NCBI GenBank assembly: GCA_029747585.1
Contig: JAPEVF010000204.1
Location: 1-39,057, forward strand
From: Pleurotus djamor
Taxonomy: Eukaryota > Basidiomycota > Agaricomycetes > Agaricales > Pleurotaceae
DNA: 39,057 nucleotides
Reading direction: 5' to 3'
A program made the translations under genes and the position numbers. Under the pieces are notes generated by a model. That model was not told the origin of the DNA and searched no databases. It saw only the letters and a list, made by a program, of their open reading frames with translations. The first letter of the stretch is position 1. Each line of letters starts with the position of its first letter. Positions 21,571-32,243 of this stretch are shown one piece after another.

Positions 21571-23411
21571 AATCGTTTACACACGCGGATCAGGTACGTC
21601 TTTACCTCGCGCTGCGTGCAGCGTAGTTGATTGATCCTCAACCTTGCGTGTTATGTACAGTTTCGGTCTGTTCAAGCCCAGCTGGACACGGGTTCACTCT
21701 AGGAAATGGTTGGAGTTCGTAACCTCACTCAAGGAACAGGGTGATGAGGCGAATTACTATCAACACCCCTCAGTTAGTCACTTTATACGCCTGTCGATCA
21801 GATATTTGTACTGATGGGTGCTTGCTCGTCACAGTTGTCGAGTCTGCAACGACTTGTGGGCTCATTTCACTGATAACCTCCTTGACTGTTACTCAACTCC
21901 TTCAGAATCTCAATCATCAACTCCGTTTGTAATCCATGCCGCCACTACCTTTTCTCACCACTTTCACTGGGTTTTATGGGTTTGGGCTCATCGATCTATG
22001 GAAAGGTCGATCTGCCGACTAGCTATCATATGTTCATCCCTAACGACATGGCACAAACCATGATTGTAATTGAATTTTATTTACATACGTAAACCAACGG
22101 ATGTACATCACAACATTGCCGTCTTTGAGATTCAAGATGTGTTGGAATCTTATCTTATCGCATCGCTTGGATTTCTTTGCCTCTTCCGACAAGCTCACAT
22201 CCTTGCGTTGCGCGCGTATCCTCTAGGCTCTCCCTAATAGCATTGTATCATTGGAACTGGTGCCTTTGAAAACTTGCTTTCTTGACGAACAAGTATTCAA
22301 GATGGTAAGCTCGAATTCACTCAATCGCACTTGACCTTGACTGACTGTCTACGCGAAAGACTGATTGCATACACCCTCTCGTCGATCCTCTGGGGTCTGC
22401 TACCCAAGGCATCTCCAATAATCTTAGCATTCGGTCGACAAACAGCACACCCACTTCTTGATTCACCGCTTCCATGGGGGCGAGTGTTATCCTGCCAGCC
22501 AGGATACTAACTCACGATGTTTCCCCAGTTTCATGCCTAGTTGGGTCCCAGAAGAAGATGCAGTTGGTAGAGCGGAAAGCCTTCCAAGCCTCCGACGGAC
22601 CTCCAGTGATGTATGAATCTAGGCTGAAGGAGATATGTCTGCTTCAGCTGAGGTCCATTCTTGCAGCCCCTCAATGACGCCGTCCACAGAAAGCACCAAG
22701 CCAGGAGGATAGGCGGGTAGCTTCAACCATCGTCTTCCTAAGCCCCCCCCNGGCCAGCACTTTACGACAGGATCCATTGCTATATCTCGGCTTCGCTAGC
22801 TTGCCATCAGGAGTCCCACACTTTGCTCGATCTAGCGTCTTGGTTTTTCAGCCGATGTATGTGCGTGAAAGCATATTCCCTTGGTCTCTACATACTTATC
22901 TAGACGTCCTTCGTAGCTCAAGGGGACGGCATCCGAGGGCGTTGTGTGAATGACGGTGAGTCGCAAATCAACTTGGTCTGACATTTGGTATGTACGGTGA
23001 CGTTCAAGGCGAGCACGCCGCGCGGTTCCATTACTATCAATCTTATAACATAAGTGACTTCCGAGCCTAATCGACAGGCCGACTCATTGATGGTCGACCC
23101 AATAAGGACTATTGCTTCACAGGCCTGAGTATATTTTCTTCTAAGTTCACGAACATACTCGTTGAGACTGGGCAAATCTTGGGGATTGACGAAAAGTGAA
23201 AGTCTCGCTGAATCATATGAGCTCAGGTTGTTGTCCCGTTGTCGTCGTCGCCGCCGTCGTCATCTTTTGGTTGGTTGTCGAGTAAATCATGCCTATTTGT
23301 GCATGTTTCTTTGAGANNANNANNTTGGCTGAAACGGGTCAGGCACAAATTTATAGAGCTTTCCCTCCTCCTCCCAACACCGACTGCAGAATTTTCTGCG
23401 CAGAGAGGCGA
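21571..23411. other. Long spacer; no supported gene
   Basis: Separates copy 2 of the LRR pair from the Msb1-like gene. Short ORFs occur, including an 85-codon minus frame at 22918-23175 (MPSLNEYVRELRRKY...) and a 67-codon plus frame at 22474-22677, but none has a recognised domain. There is an N after eight C at 22751 and an N cluster at 23317-23323. A weak TATA-like TTTATAG (23350-23356) lies about 60 bp before the Msb1 ATG. Confidence 0.4.
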
Positions 23412-26400
23412 ATGCACAGTCTCTTCTCTCGTTCGCGCACGAACTCGACTCCAAAAAAGCCGCAGGTCGACGAATTTGGTGCCTACTCATCCCCCTCCTC
23501 CAAGAAATCGAAGAAAAAGCAGCCCAATTTACCACCACCTGAACCTCAGCTTCCAGATAACTCTTTTCTACCCACTCACCTCGACCGACCGAGGGACGAG
23601 CTAGGAGGACTAGTGCCGCCAAAGGACTATGACTATGGCTATCTTTCGTATGAACGTCATGTCGTGCTAGGAATCGAGGACGTCGCACGTTTGGTCGAGG
23701 TGGTCGCACACGAACTCGTAACGAGGGGCGGCATCACTACCCCGTTCATATTCTCTAGTTTGGCCTTGGATGTATCGTCCTCTTCTATCAAGAGGTTGAT
23801 AAAGCTGTTTTTGGAGACGTGTCGGCCGGGGGTCGCAATGGACAAAGCAGACAAACGATGGCGAGAGGAGGCGCGCTTTGCTGGTCCTCACGACCTGGGG
23901 ATGTGTTTGCGCTGGGGTCTGGCTCGTGTCGTTCGAATACAGGCTGGGCAGGAGGTGAGAGGTCTTTTGCCATGGGATGCGTACCGACACTTCAAGGAAT
24001 CGGAGGCTGGTAAGCCTGCTAATTTCTGATGGCATTCCAGGCTGCTTGACAATGGCCTTTAGCCCTAGAATACCCACCCACGCATTTCTCTACGATCCTC
24101 GTCGACCTAATACCGCCCCTTCGCTCCGTATTCCTCACCACATTCTCACTTTTGACGCGACTCACGGCGAATAGCGCGTCGTCTGGGCATACTCCGCCGA
24201 CGCTTTCCACACTCTTTGGACCGTTATTTTTTGGACTCGGCTCTCAGCTACGACATCAAACATTTCAGGATTCATACAGTCAGTACTTGGAAGCTGCGAA
24301 CGCAACGGAGCACCTTATTCTATCCTTCATTCGCTGGCAAGATGTCCCCGTTACTGGTCGTCCTGGGACGGCGAATTCAACCGCCGATCTTGGGNGAGAG
24401 TTTCAATTCCAGGAATTTGCTTCCAGCGCNGCATCCGCTTCCCTCGGTGTCCCAACTAGGCTGAAGGAATGGATTAAAGGCTATCCAGCTATGCTCAACA
24501 ACATCAGTTACTCAAGCTCGAGNAATGGTCGTCCACAGGCCCGACGTGGTGCCCGTACTGTACGTGTTCTGAGCGTTCGGAGGAACGTTCGGACCTACAG
24601 CGTGGATCTAGTCAAGAGCGGGGCTAATTGGGGTTACGTCCCCCCTTCAGCTCGACTGAATCCCAACGTCACCAATGCCCTCGCTTCGTCCAAGGAATGG
24701 CAGCGCATAACGCCTCCCGGTATGAAGCTTCAACCTCGCTACTCCGAGTCTTACAAGAAGCGAATGGACATACCGGCCCACGTTGTCCCTGACTTTGGAC
24801 CGGGAACATCTTCTGTAGCTAGCTCACCTGCCACCATCTCCACCACTCCGTCATTCGCTTCAACTCTGACCACGACCTCGATCGACAGTAGTGCACCGAG
24901 CCTGAGCCTATCAAGAGAAGGTGAAGATCGATTCCGATCGCTGACTGACCTCAAGTGGGGTGAATTCGAAAACTTGGGTTTCGGNGGCTTGGGCACGGAT
25001 ACCGCAGCAGAGAAGCAACTNCANTTTGATCTGACGGAAAGTGCGCGAATGGTGCGTCTCCATGCTTACCTTTCCATTTCGNATTGGTCATGACCCTTTC
25101 TTCTCAGACACGATCAGAGAAACGGGCGACACTCTCCTGGACAGACTTCTCTAACGCGGGATTCTCGCGAACAGATGAACCCCTCTCTGCCACGCTTCAA
25201 TTCAGTACCCCCCTTGCAAGCTCGGTAACTTCCTGGTCGGTCCGGGATGCAGAATTATCGAAGAAACTACGTAAGGCACAGCAGCAGAACAACAAAGGCA
25301 TGCCGGCTTTCGATTGGGACATTGAGCCTATCCTTGGTGGCGAAGAAGTGGTCGAAGAAGGTTTCGTTGATGTCTTCTGTGACCTCTTGTGTGGAAGTGG
25401 TTGGCTGGAGTATGAACTTGAACGGGCAAATGTTGATATCTTCGGTCCTAACGGCCCAGCTAACTCGAAGGAAGCCGATCTAGGGCTCATGGACAGAGAG
25501 TGTAATTGGGCTTTGGTGAGTTCTTATAAAGTCTACGGTTGCAAGGCACTCACACGTTCATCTTCCTTGCCATAAAGGTTGAGCTGAAATCCATGGCTCA
25601 NTCCACACGATCTCCTGCCTCAGANCCACTGGCNGCTTCACTGTCTAGCTCCACTTCAAGCACATCTGCTGCGTCAGACCCACGCTCTGGGTCGACTCNC
25701 ATNCTGTTCGANGAATTCATNCCCGCTGAATACCGTCAGAAGCTTCGNGCAGCATTAGGCTCCTCGAGTCGAAGACGCCTTCCATCTTTGTTTTCCTCGT
25801 CTCAGTCCACGCTGTCTTCATCGACGAAGAACAAGCAGTGGAAGTCTTCGGGCTCGACGACTAATGTCCGTGGCTATGGGACAATGCCCNTGACACCTTC
25901 TCGGCGAGACGTGGAATTCGATAGTATGCTTCGAGGGTCAACCGTGACGAAGGTCATCTCGTTAAGCGGTACTGAAAGGACACCAACCATGGGTAGTCCG
26001 CTNCCCGTANCTTCCACAGACCGCTCTGCGACACCAAACGCCAGAGGAATCTCACCNCAGCTCCGAATGGATGGNGCCCGTGACGGTGAATCGCCTCCCC
26101 CTCCACCGCCTGCCTCTGCTAAGAAATCCCGATTTAAGTTTCCTACTGGTCTTCCCGTTAGTCCGCACCCCCAGAGGAGGCCGGCGGAGTATTCGAGTGT
26201 GGATTTCGAGACGAGGCTGGCGAGTTATAGTGACGAAGAACATAATGGTGGGTCTAGTCCTGTTGCGGATGAAGCAGAGAAGCAGAAGAGGCGCCAATCG
26301 CGGGACGATGCCTGGGTGGATATCCTTGTAGCCACGCACAATAGACGTATGGGAGGTCAAGATGCGGAGATGCGGGTAGGCAATGGCGAGCGGCGGCGGC

Positions 26401-27524
26401 ATATCACTGCGGATCCTGAGCTAGCGAGCTTGGAGGTTGCGCAGGTCCTCGCCAGCGTCCAGCAGGAGCGTTCGATGTCACCTTTGTCCGACGACGATTT
26501 CGAACGGCGTTTGGGCTTCCAGGATGGTCTTCGTCCGCAACCCGGCGCCATCCCCGTTCTGGACTCTTTTCAGGATGAAGATGTTGATGAGATACAGACT
26601 GTACCTAGGACTCGAGGCGGCCTTGCTGAAAGCATTGATGATCGAGAAGTACCTGAGTATGCATCTTCGCTGGGTGCTGAACCAATTATGGAACCCGTTA
26701 TGGGCCCTGTAACGCCAGACGAACCGCCCNTTCCTAGTCCCCCTCGACGTAAAGGACTCGGCTACTTTGATCTTCATCCAGAACGAAAGAGGGCAATACA
26801 CAATGCGGATGATGATGATGATGATCCAAGGACCCGCTTGGCGTACATGGATAGTGACGATGAGGGTGGCAATGAAGAAGACGTTCTCACACCACCNGAA
26901 CCCCAGGTGTCACTCCAGCCTGTTGCACCCCTTCGTCCTCTTCCCAAAGTACCTCCTGTGAAGGTCATCACACCTTCCGGTAGTCCTGCTCTCTCCCCTG
27001 TTATTCCGAAGTCTGTTGGCTCAGATATCACGTCATTCGATCAGGCTGAGGAGCAGGTACGTGCTCTGAGGGAACAGTCACCCTCACGAATTGATTCTGC
27101 CACTTTACCGGTCCCCAGTCCCCGAGATGGAATAACCAACGGTAACGGTCATANAAATGGCCATGCCAATGGAACTCCCTCCAACAAGCTCCCTTCAACG
27201 CCTAGCAAAACAGCAACTCTTATCGAAATGTATCGCGAACGGGAGCGTAGCGTCTCTCCTACGAANTCAACCCCATCCCGTCTCCCGGTTCCAACCAGGG
27301 CCTCATCCCTTCCTGCGACGCCCCCGTCAGCGCCCGCTTCCGCCCCTCTNCCTTCACCACCCCAACAGATCAGCATTCCCCCTCATGTTCCTCCGATCGA
27401 AGTTACTTACGAACCCCCTCCACCCGTCACCGACAACGCTGGCCGAGCTAGTCCGGCTCGTTACGTCCATGGTGCACCTTTGCACAACGTTTTGGAGGAA
27501 GACGAAGAAGACGAAACCTTTTGA
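23412..27524 (+). CDS. Msb1/Mug8-family cell-polarity protein (PF08101)
   Basis: Four exons: 23412-24009, 24063-25051, 25108-25515 and 25578-27524; product about 1313 aa. After a basic Ser/Lys-rich start (MHSLFSRSRTNSTPKK), residues about 60-450 hold the Msb1/Mug8 (DUF1708) region, a RhoGAP-related helical fold: ERHVVLGIEDVARLVEVVA, SIKRLIKLFLETC, GLLPWDAYRHFKESEA, THFSTILVDLIPPLRSVFLT, LSTLFGPLFFGLG and EHLILSFIRW. Exons 3-4 add DLKWGEFENLGF, TLSWTDFSNAGF and a helix ending CNWAL, then about 650 residues of Ser/Pro-rich, probably disordered tail with a DDDDD run and PPxP segments, ending EEDEEDETF. In yeasts, Msb1 and Mug8 act with Cdc42/Rho signalling at sites of polarised growth; the same role in hyphal tips is inferred. 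The N bases in its exons leave the frame open, so they look like ambiguous bases rather than indels. Confidence 0.9.
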
Positions 27525-27858
27525 CCGTCTCCTTCCTTGTACATAACGGCCTTCACTGTTCAGTCAAAGTTGGATAATGACTGTCCCCTTCATTGCTTTC
27601 ATCTCATACCAGAACCGACTCTCTTTCTCTTTTTCTCGAGTAGCAATACCCTTCTATTTACTGCTGGACTGTTGCCGGCCCTGAATCCCTCACGCTCCTT
27701 CACTATTCCGTTTACTTGTATGTGGGTGCCTCTTCTATTATTACATACTCGTACCTATGTCTCTTATTCGTTCAACCATGGCTGTCAGTATCACTTTCAT
27801 AATAACAGGATTNNTTTTNAGCTCGAAACGGACTCCTATGATTCAGGAGACATACAGC
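27525..27858. other. Spacer between convergent genes
   Basis: 3' flanks of the Msb1-like gene (+) and nicotinamidase (-), pyrimidine-rich, with N bases at 27813-27819. No gene seen. Confidence 0.5.
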
Positions 27859-28600
27859 CTAAGATAGGAGCCACTTCATCTCCTCACTATCTTTATCTAC
27901 CACCTTTATGCCAGCCTTGTTCAGTTCATCCTCCACTGCGGCTAAATTTTTCTCAGAAGCATCAACCGCTCGAGTTCCCTCCTTGACGACGACGACATTG
28001 AAGCCTTCTGCCTTGGCGTCCAATGCACTATTTTTCACGCAGTAGTCATAGGCCAACCCCACAACATACACCCANGTGGCATCGTTNTCTTGGAGCACTT
28101 TCGTTGCCTCGCTGACGCTGACCTTGAAAGGATCGAAGAAGACCGAGTACATCTCTACTCGTTTNTCTTTTCCTTTCTCAACGACCACATCCACTTTATC
28201 CAAGGTATCGACGAGATCTGCGCCGGCCGTTTCTTGGACACAATGGTCAGGCCATAGGCGAGTCTCGTAAAACTCTCCCGGGNTGTTTGGGTGTACAACT
28301 CGCGCGGNGCTGATGAATGGCTTGTTGTTCGGTGCCGGATGGTTCGATGCAAAGGAAATGTGATCCTGAGGGTGAAAATCCTTTGTTGCTATCCGAACAT
28401 TGAAGGAAGGGTACTTGATCAGCTCGTTGATGAACGGGATTATGTCTCTCCCCCCTGTGACAGCCAAAGAGCCGTCCTATCCACGTTAATNACGTCAGAG
28501 CTGAATTTCGTACAGCNTAAATTCAATTTACTGGGGGACAGAAGTCATTTTGCATGTCAATGATCAACAGCGCGGGTTTGAAGTTCGCAGGCGGCGCCAT
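27859..28600 (-). CDS. PNC1: Nicotinamidase (isochorismatase-like fold), PNC1-type
   Basis: Two exons, 28600-28532 and 28476-27859, with a 55 bp intron; product 228 aa (yeast Pnc1 is 216). It hydrolyses nicotinamide to nicotinate plus ammonia for NAD+ salvage and relieves nicotinamide inhibition of sirtuins. The catalytic Asp is in LLIIDMQNDF (D15), the Lys in VEKGK and the nucleophilic Cys in GLAYDYCVKNSALDA. The metal site is seen as KDFHPQDHISFASNHP plus WPDHC. The cis-peptide VVGLAYD segment and the AVTGGRDIIP turn are typical of eukaryotic nicotinamidases. The first exon carries only MAPPANFKPALL plus the first Asp motif, so the intron splits the active-site region. N bases at several codons leave the frame open. 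Confidence 0.95.
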
Positions 28601-29203
28601 TGGTGTTGAGAGGCTAGTAGGATGGATACACACCTCTCGCGTCTAGGGCGNCTTATGTGAATGCTGAAGTTAGAGTTAAACTCGCCATCCCACCCCTGAG
28701 ACCCACCATTTCGAAGGACACGAAGGTATGTGCCACACGATGCATCCGACTTGTAACATGTCACCTGGATGAGCTTGAAGCTTGAAGCAAGGGGCCTACA
28801 GATAAGACACCTTGGAACATGCGTACAATCCAAAGGATCTGGAATCGCTTGACCACGACCAACGGCAGCTCGTTCCATGACTACTCTAAGGTCCCCCATT
28901 TATAGATACACTCAGGAAGTATCCATTTGTGAGCGGAGTACGGAATAGCTCGCCATCGATCATTGAAGATGCACAGAGGTAGCTGACGCCGTGGAAGGGG
29001 ACGCAAGCTTGCAACTCCGCCACTGCTTATCTTCAGTGGATCAGGTCTTAACTCAGCGTGTGCTGGCGCAACTAGCCCGAGGACATATGAAGAAGTTAGT
29101 TAGAATGATTGTATAGTCACCAGGGNAGGACAACCGAGTAACGAAAAAAAAGNTANCCTAAAAACTGCTAAAGCCTAAAATCCCTCACAAAATCCCNATA
29201 AGT
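28601..29203. other. Spacer upstream of nicotinamidase and downstream of pectate lyase
   Basis: No supported gene. ORFs (28564-28899, for example) overlap the nicotinamidase start and look spurious. Confidence 0.45.
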
Positions 29204-30864
29204 TTAGCAAGAACCAACATCAGATTGGGTATATTTGCAAGCGCTTTGAGAGGATCCACTGATTCAAATGGTCAGTATCATCGAGCCCAAGGACTAGAGA
29301 AGAAGACGAACCATCCAATCTTNGAAGGCTCGGATCCCTTGCCGACACCCTTATAAGCGCAGCAGACGTTGGCCGCAGATGGCTTGTTATTCGTCTTGAC
29401 GTTGGTGAGGGTCGCGGTGTCGCCGAAGTTGGAGTTGATGCCGACACCCTCCTTACCATCCTTAAGGCAGATCTTTGAAGCACCAAGTTAGTTGAAACTT
29501 CGGTAGGAGCAAAGCAGTCGACCTACGTTATTGATGACAACATGGCGTTCATACGCAGTGGCACAATTGCCGCAGCCGCGGTAGAGTTTGCCTACGTAAA
29601 GTAAGTCTAGAAACCAGGGAATCATTAAGGAATTGGTCAATCATACCGAAGTTGGAGGCGAAGAAGTTGTTGATCCTGACAGTACCAGCGCCATTGTGTT
29701 GAACTAGATCACCGAGGATTGGTCAGNATATGCCTCGCATGAAAGCNGCAGTTTGACGCACTGATTTTGTCTGAAGCACCAAAGGCACCTCCGCCGTTAA
29801 TAGTAGAGACATCGCCAGAACCCGTTTGCTTGAGCTAAATATACAAAAAGTGTTACATACAGTTCGCAGNGTGANTGGTCACTGCACACGTACCGTCACG
29901 GCATCTGCGAATGATGCATGAGCAATNATTATTGAGNAAATCAAACGACGNACATACCTTCGCAGACATCTTCCCACCACACGTTATTGATGGTGCAAGG
30001 TCCACGGCAGTGGATACCTACGAGCTGCNTCGAATCNCANNANCNATGCAATGCTACGCGGTTGACTCACCTTCAGCTTGAGCCTTTCCAATGATGACAT
30101 TCGAGATGGTCGCTCCAGGTTGAAGGATNAANACGGCATCAGCTTCACCGGTTTCCTTCTGCTCCTGACAGTCTCCACCTGACATAGCGTTTGTCAGTCG
30201 ACAACTTGATGATTGCAAAAAAGTGTGCACTTACTGCTTCCTTTACGATCGAACTTGACCATGCCACCATCGTACGAGCCAGAGATAACACGGGCTGTTG
30301 GCAGAGCAGTGTATCCCTACAAAAGGAGAATTAGTCCGATTGTGAACGAAATCCCATAGTTACAGACTTACTGCTGAGGCGGGAATAACGGTGGTGATAC
30401 CAGTAGGGGGAGTCACAGGGGTTGTCGATGTCTTGATGGTCGAAGTCGACATCTTAGTGGATGAAGTTTTAGTAGATGAAGTTTTAGTAGATGAAGTCTT
30501 GGTAGACGAGGTTTTCGTAGACGAGGTTTTGGTCGTCGAAGTTTTAGTAGTTGAGGTGGCGCCGCCAGGGAGGCACTGGGAGTACCACTCGTTGGAGTAG
30601 ACACAGGTGGACCCAGATGCACTTCGCGAATCATGTCAAAAGGATGACGGAAACATATGGGAATCAGTATTTACCACTTAGTCTCGCCTAAAGAATTCAA
30701 GCAAGCATACTCTATTGAGTGTATCGATCGAAGGCTAAACAGTTCAAGAATCGCGTACCTGTGTAACCACTTCCTCCGCATTGACCGTATATCGGCACGT
30801 CAGCCAGGACGGCCGTCGCGGATGCCAGGGCAAGAAGGAACGATAACTTGGATAAAGAGGGCAT
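29204..30864 (-). CDS. CBM1-linked pectate lyase, polysaccharide lyase family 3
   Basis: Twelve exons: 30864-30759, 30687-30675 (13 nt), 30621-30372, 30316-30235, 30178-30071, 30017-29958, 29904-29894 (11 nt), 29834-29762, 29703-29647, 29591-29527, 29472-29312 and 29258-29204; product 346 aa. Signal peptide to about A21; CBM1 at 26-57 (YGQCGGSGYTGETKC then ASGSTCVYSNEWYSQC, four Cys and the flat aromatic face); a Thr/Ser linker of STKTS repeats to about 123; then the PL3 beta-helix: [100 protein letters not shown] and a C-terminal ACKYTQSDVGSC. PL3 enzymes cleave polygalacturonate by beta-elimination in a Ca2+-dependent manner; the CBM1 anchors it to cellulose in plant walls. A TATA box lies at 30933-30940. 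It is divergent from the six-hairpin hydrolase. Confidence 0.95.
30453..30557 (-). repeat. 15 bp minisatellite encoding the (STKTS)n linker
   Basis: About six to seven copies of a 15 bp unit (minus strand ACAAAAACTTCATCT and variants), coding for STKTS. Neighbouring copies are nearly identical and outer copies drift, as expected from slippage or unequal crossing-over. The linker between CBM1 and PL3 could vary in length between strains. Confidence 0.8.
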
Positions 30865-30932
30865 GATCAGCCGAAAAGAGGGTAGGTGGGTCGGACAAGA
30901 AAGTTTTTGGGGAAAGCGACATGTTTACAAGG

Positions 30933-30940
30933 CCTTTATA
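30933..30940 (-). promoter_or_regulatory. TATA box of the pectate lyase gene
   Basis: Minus-strand TATAAAGG, 69 bp upstream of the ATG at 30864. Confidence 0.65.
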
Positions 30941-31519
30941 CACGGGAACACCTGTACTGGGAATATGTGAAGATCATGGAACCTGGTTACGACCCAAATT
31001 GCCGCGATACCGCGATACCAATAATGAGTCCGAGGACACCCTGAAGATGTATGTTTGCCGGCCCCCGGACCATTGCTGTTCACTGTTGGNCGTTCATTTG
31101 AGCCATCTTCACGTTANATANTANNGTGGATCTGGAAGACCGCTANNCNATTCTTGCGGCTTTAACTGCTTTGCGTATCAGCGTCGACGTAGAGAGATCA
31201 AATCCTGAAGCAACGTACTTCTCGGTGTGAAGGATAGATTNTTGTGAGGTACTGAGGTACATCGGAGAATAACGACAAAGGTTTTATGACCTTGATGAAG
31301 GATTTTTCTCTCAGAAAAATATGACCGCCTTCCGATGAAGCACCGAAGGAGGTCGATTTTATATTGTAGCCCCCGACAAGGCCAACGCACAGTGCAAAAT
31401 CTTCGAGTGTATGGGTGTCAACTGACTTCGACGGTCGGAAAAATGACAGGTTNNNNACCATCCGCGCTGCAGACCTGCAGGAACGTACTGTGAGGGTGTA
31501 TGAGTGTTGGAAAGGCTAG

Positions 31520-31761
31520 TCATGGGGTTCGAGGATGAAGCTGTGAAGATCGTTCGATGACAGCTTCGCCGGACCGCCGTGACTCTAAAGGAGAAAAAGG
31601 TTGGGCACTTCTGTCAACTTACTACCTAGATGGTAGCCATCGTGCATCTGGATTCTGGATACTGTAAGAGATTTGATTTTCACGGGTAGGAGTACCACGG
31701 ATGACGCCTTGCTGTGTATAGATTGCCCCGTGTTGATAAACTTTTACGCAGGTTCCAACAT
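31520..31761 (-). CDS. Possible 3' end of a small unrecognised gene
   Basis: On the minus strand an open stretch after an AAAAG acceptor near 31747 reads FINTGQSIHSKASSVVL... to MHDGYHLG. A GTAAGT donor and a CTCCTTTAG acceptor join it in phase to KSRRSGEAVIERSSQLHPR and a stop at 31520-31522. I do not recognise the protein and could not find a convincing start. It may be chance. Confidence 0.2.
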
Positions 31762-32243
31762 CCCGCTTAACCGAGCAAGCCGCAGTCGTCCGGAGAGACT
31801 TGGGAGTTGAAACAAGACAATGATGGTGTTGAGCCAAGATGCCAANCCGACAAACATTCCGTCAGCCAGCTTGGAGCACCTCAGTCGCTTATCGCAAGCT
31901 TCCCCTTCATCTTCGAGTAACTTTTTTNNTTNATTTTTAAAACATGGGAATTCTGCCGGCGCGCGGTTCGCTGTCAAAAGCACGGCTGATTGCCTGCCCA
32001 GTCCAGGCTGAGGACGACGTCAACCTCCACCGCCTGTGGCTGGCACTTGGCAAGAACCCACAACTCGCTTTGTCAAGTCGACGTCCAGCTATCTTGGCCA
32101 CCCTTGGCATCGGATTATATCACGCCAGAGGTGTTGCAGCGCCATAATTAACCCATAGCGAACAACCTTTNCCCCTCCGCCACTCCCTCCAACCTTGTAA
32201 CTTTGTCGACTCGACATTGTTTNCCCCCCCCCTAAAAGTTGTA

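Larger units (their letters stand above)
30865..32243. other. Divergent regulatory spacer between pectate lyase and six-hairpin hydrolase
   Basis: Holds the lyase TATA box and the 5' flank of the hydrolase, with N bases beside homopolymers (32171 and 32223, the latter before a C9 run). A weak minus-strand coding candidate at 31520-31761 lies inside it. Confidence 0.45.

Noticed and set aside
29278..29312. Pectate lyase ending in FVFFSSPWAR at 29278
   Set aside because: That reading runs into an intron; splicing to 29258 restores the family C-terminus ACKYTQSDVGSC.
30391..30600. Plus-strand ORF with a striking VDEVLVDEV repeat
   Set aside because: It is the antisense shadow of the STKTS linker of the pectate lyase, whose twelve exons splice consistently on the other strand.
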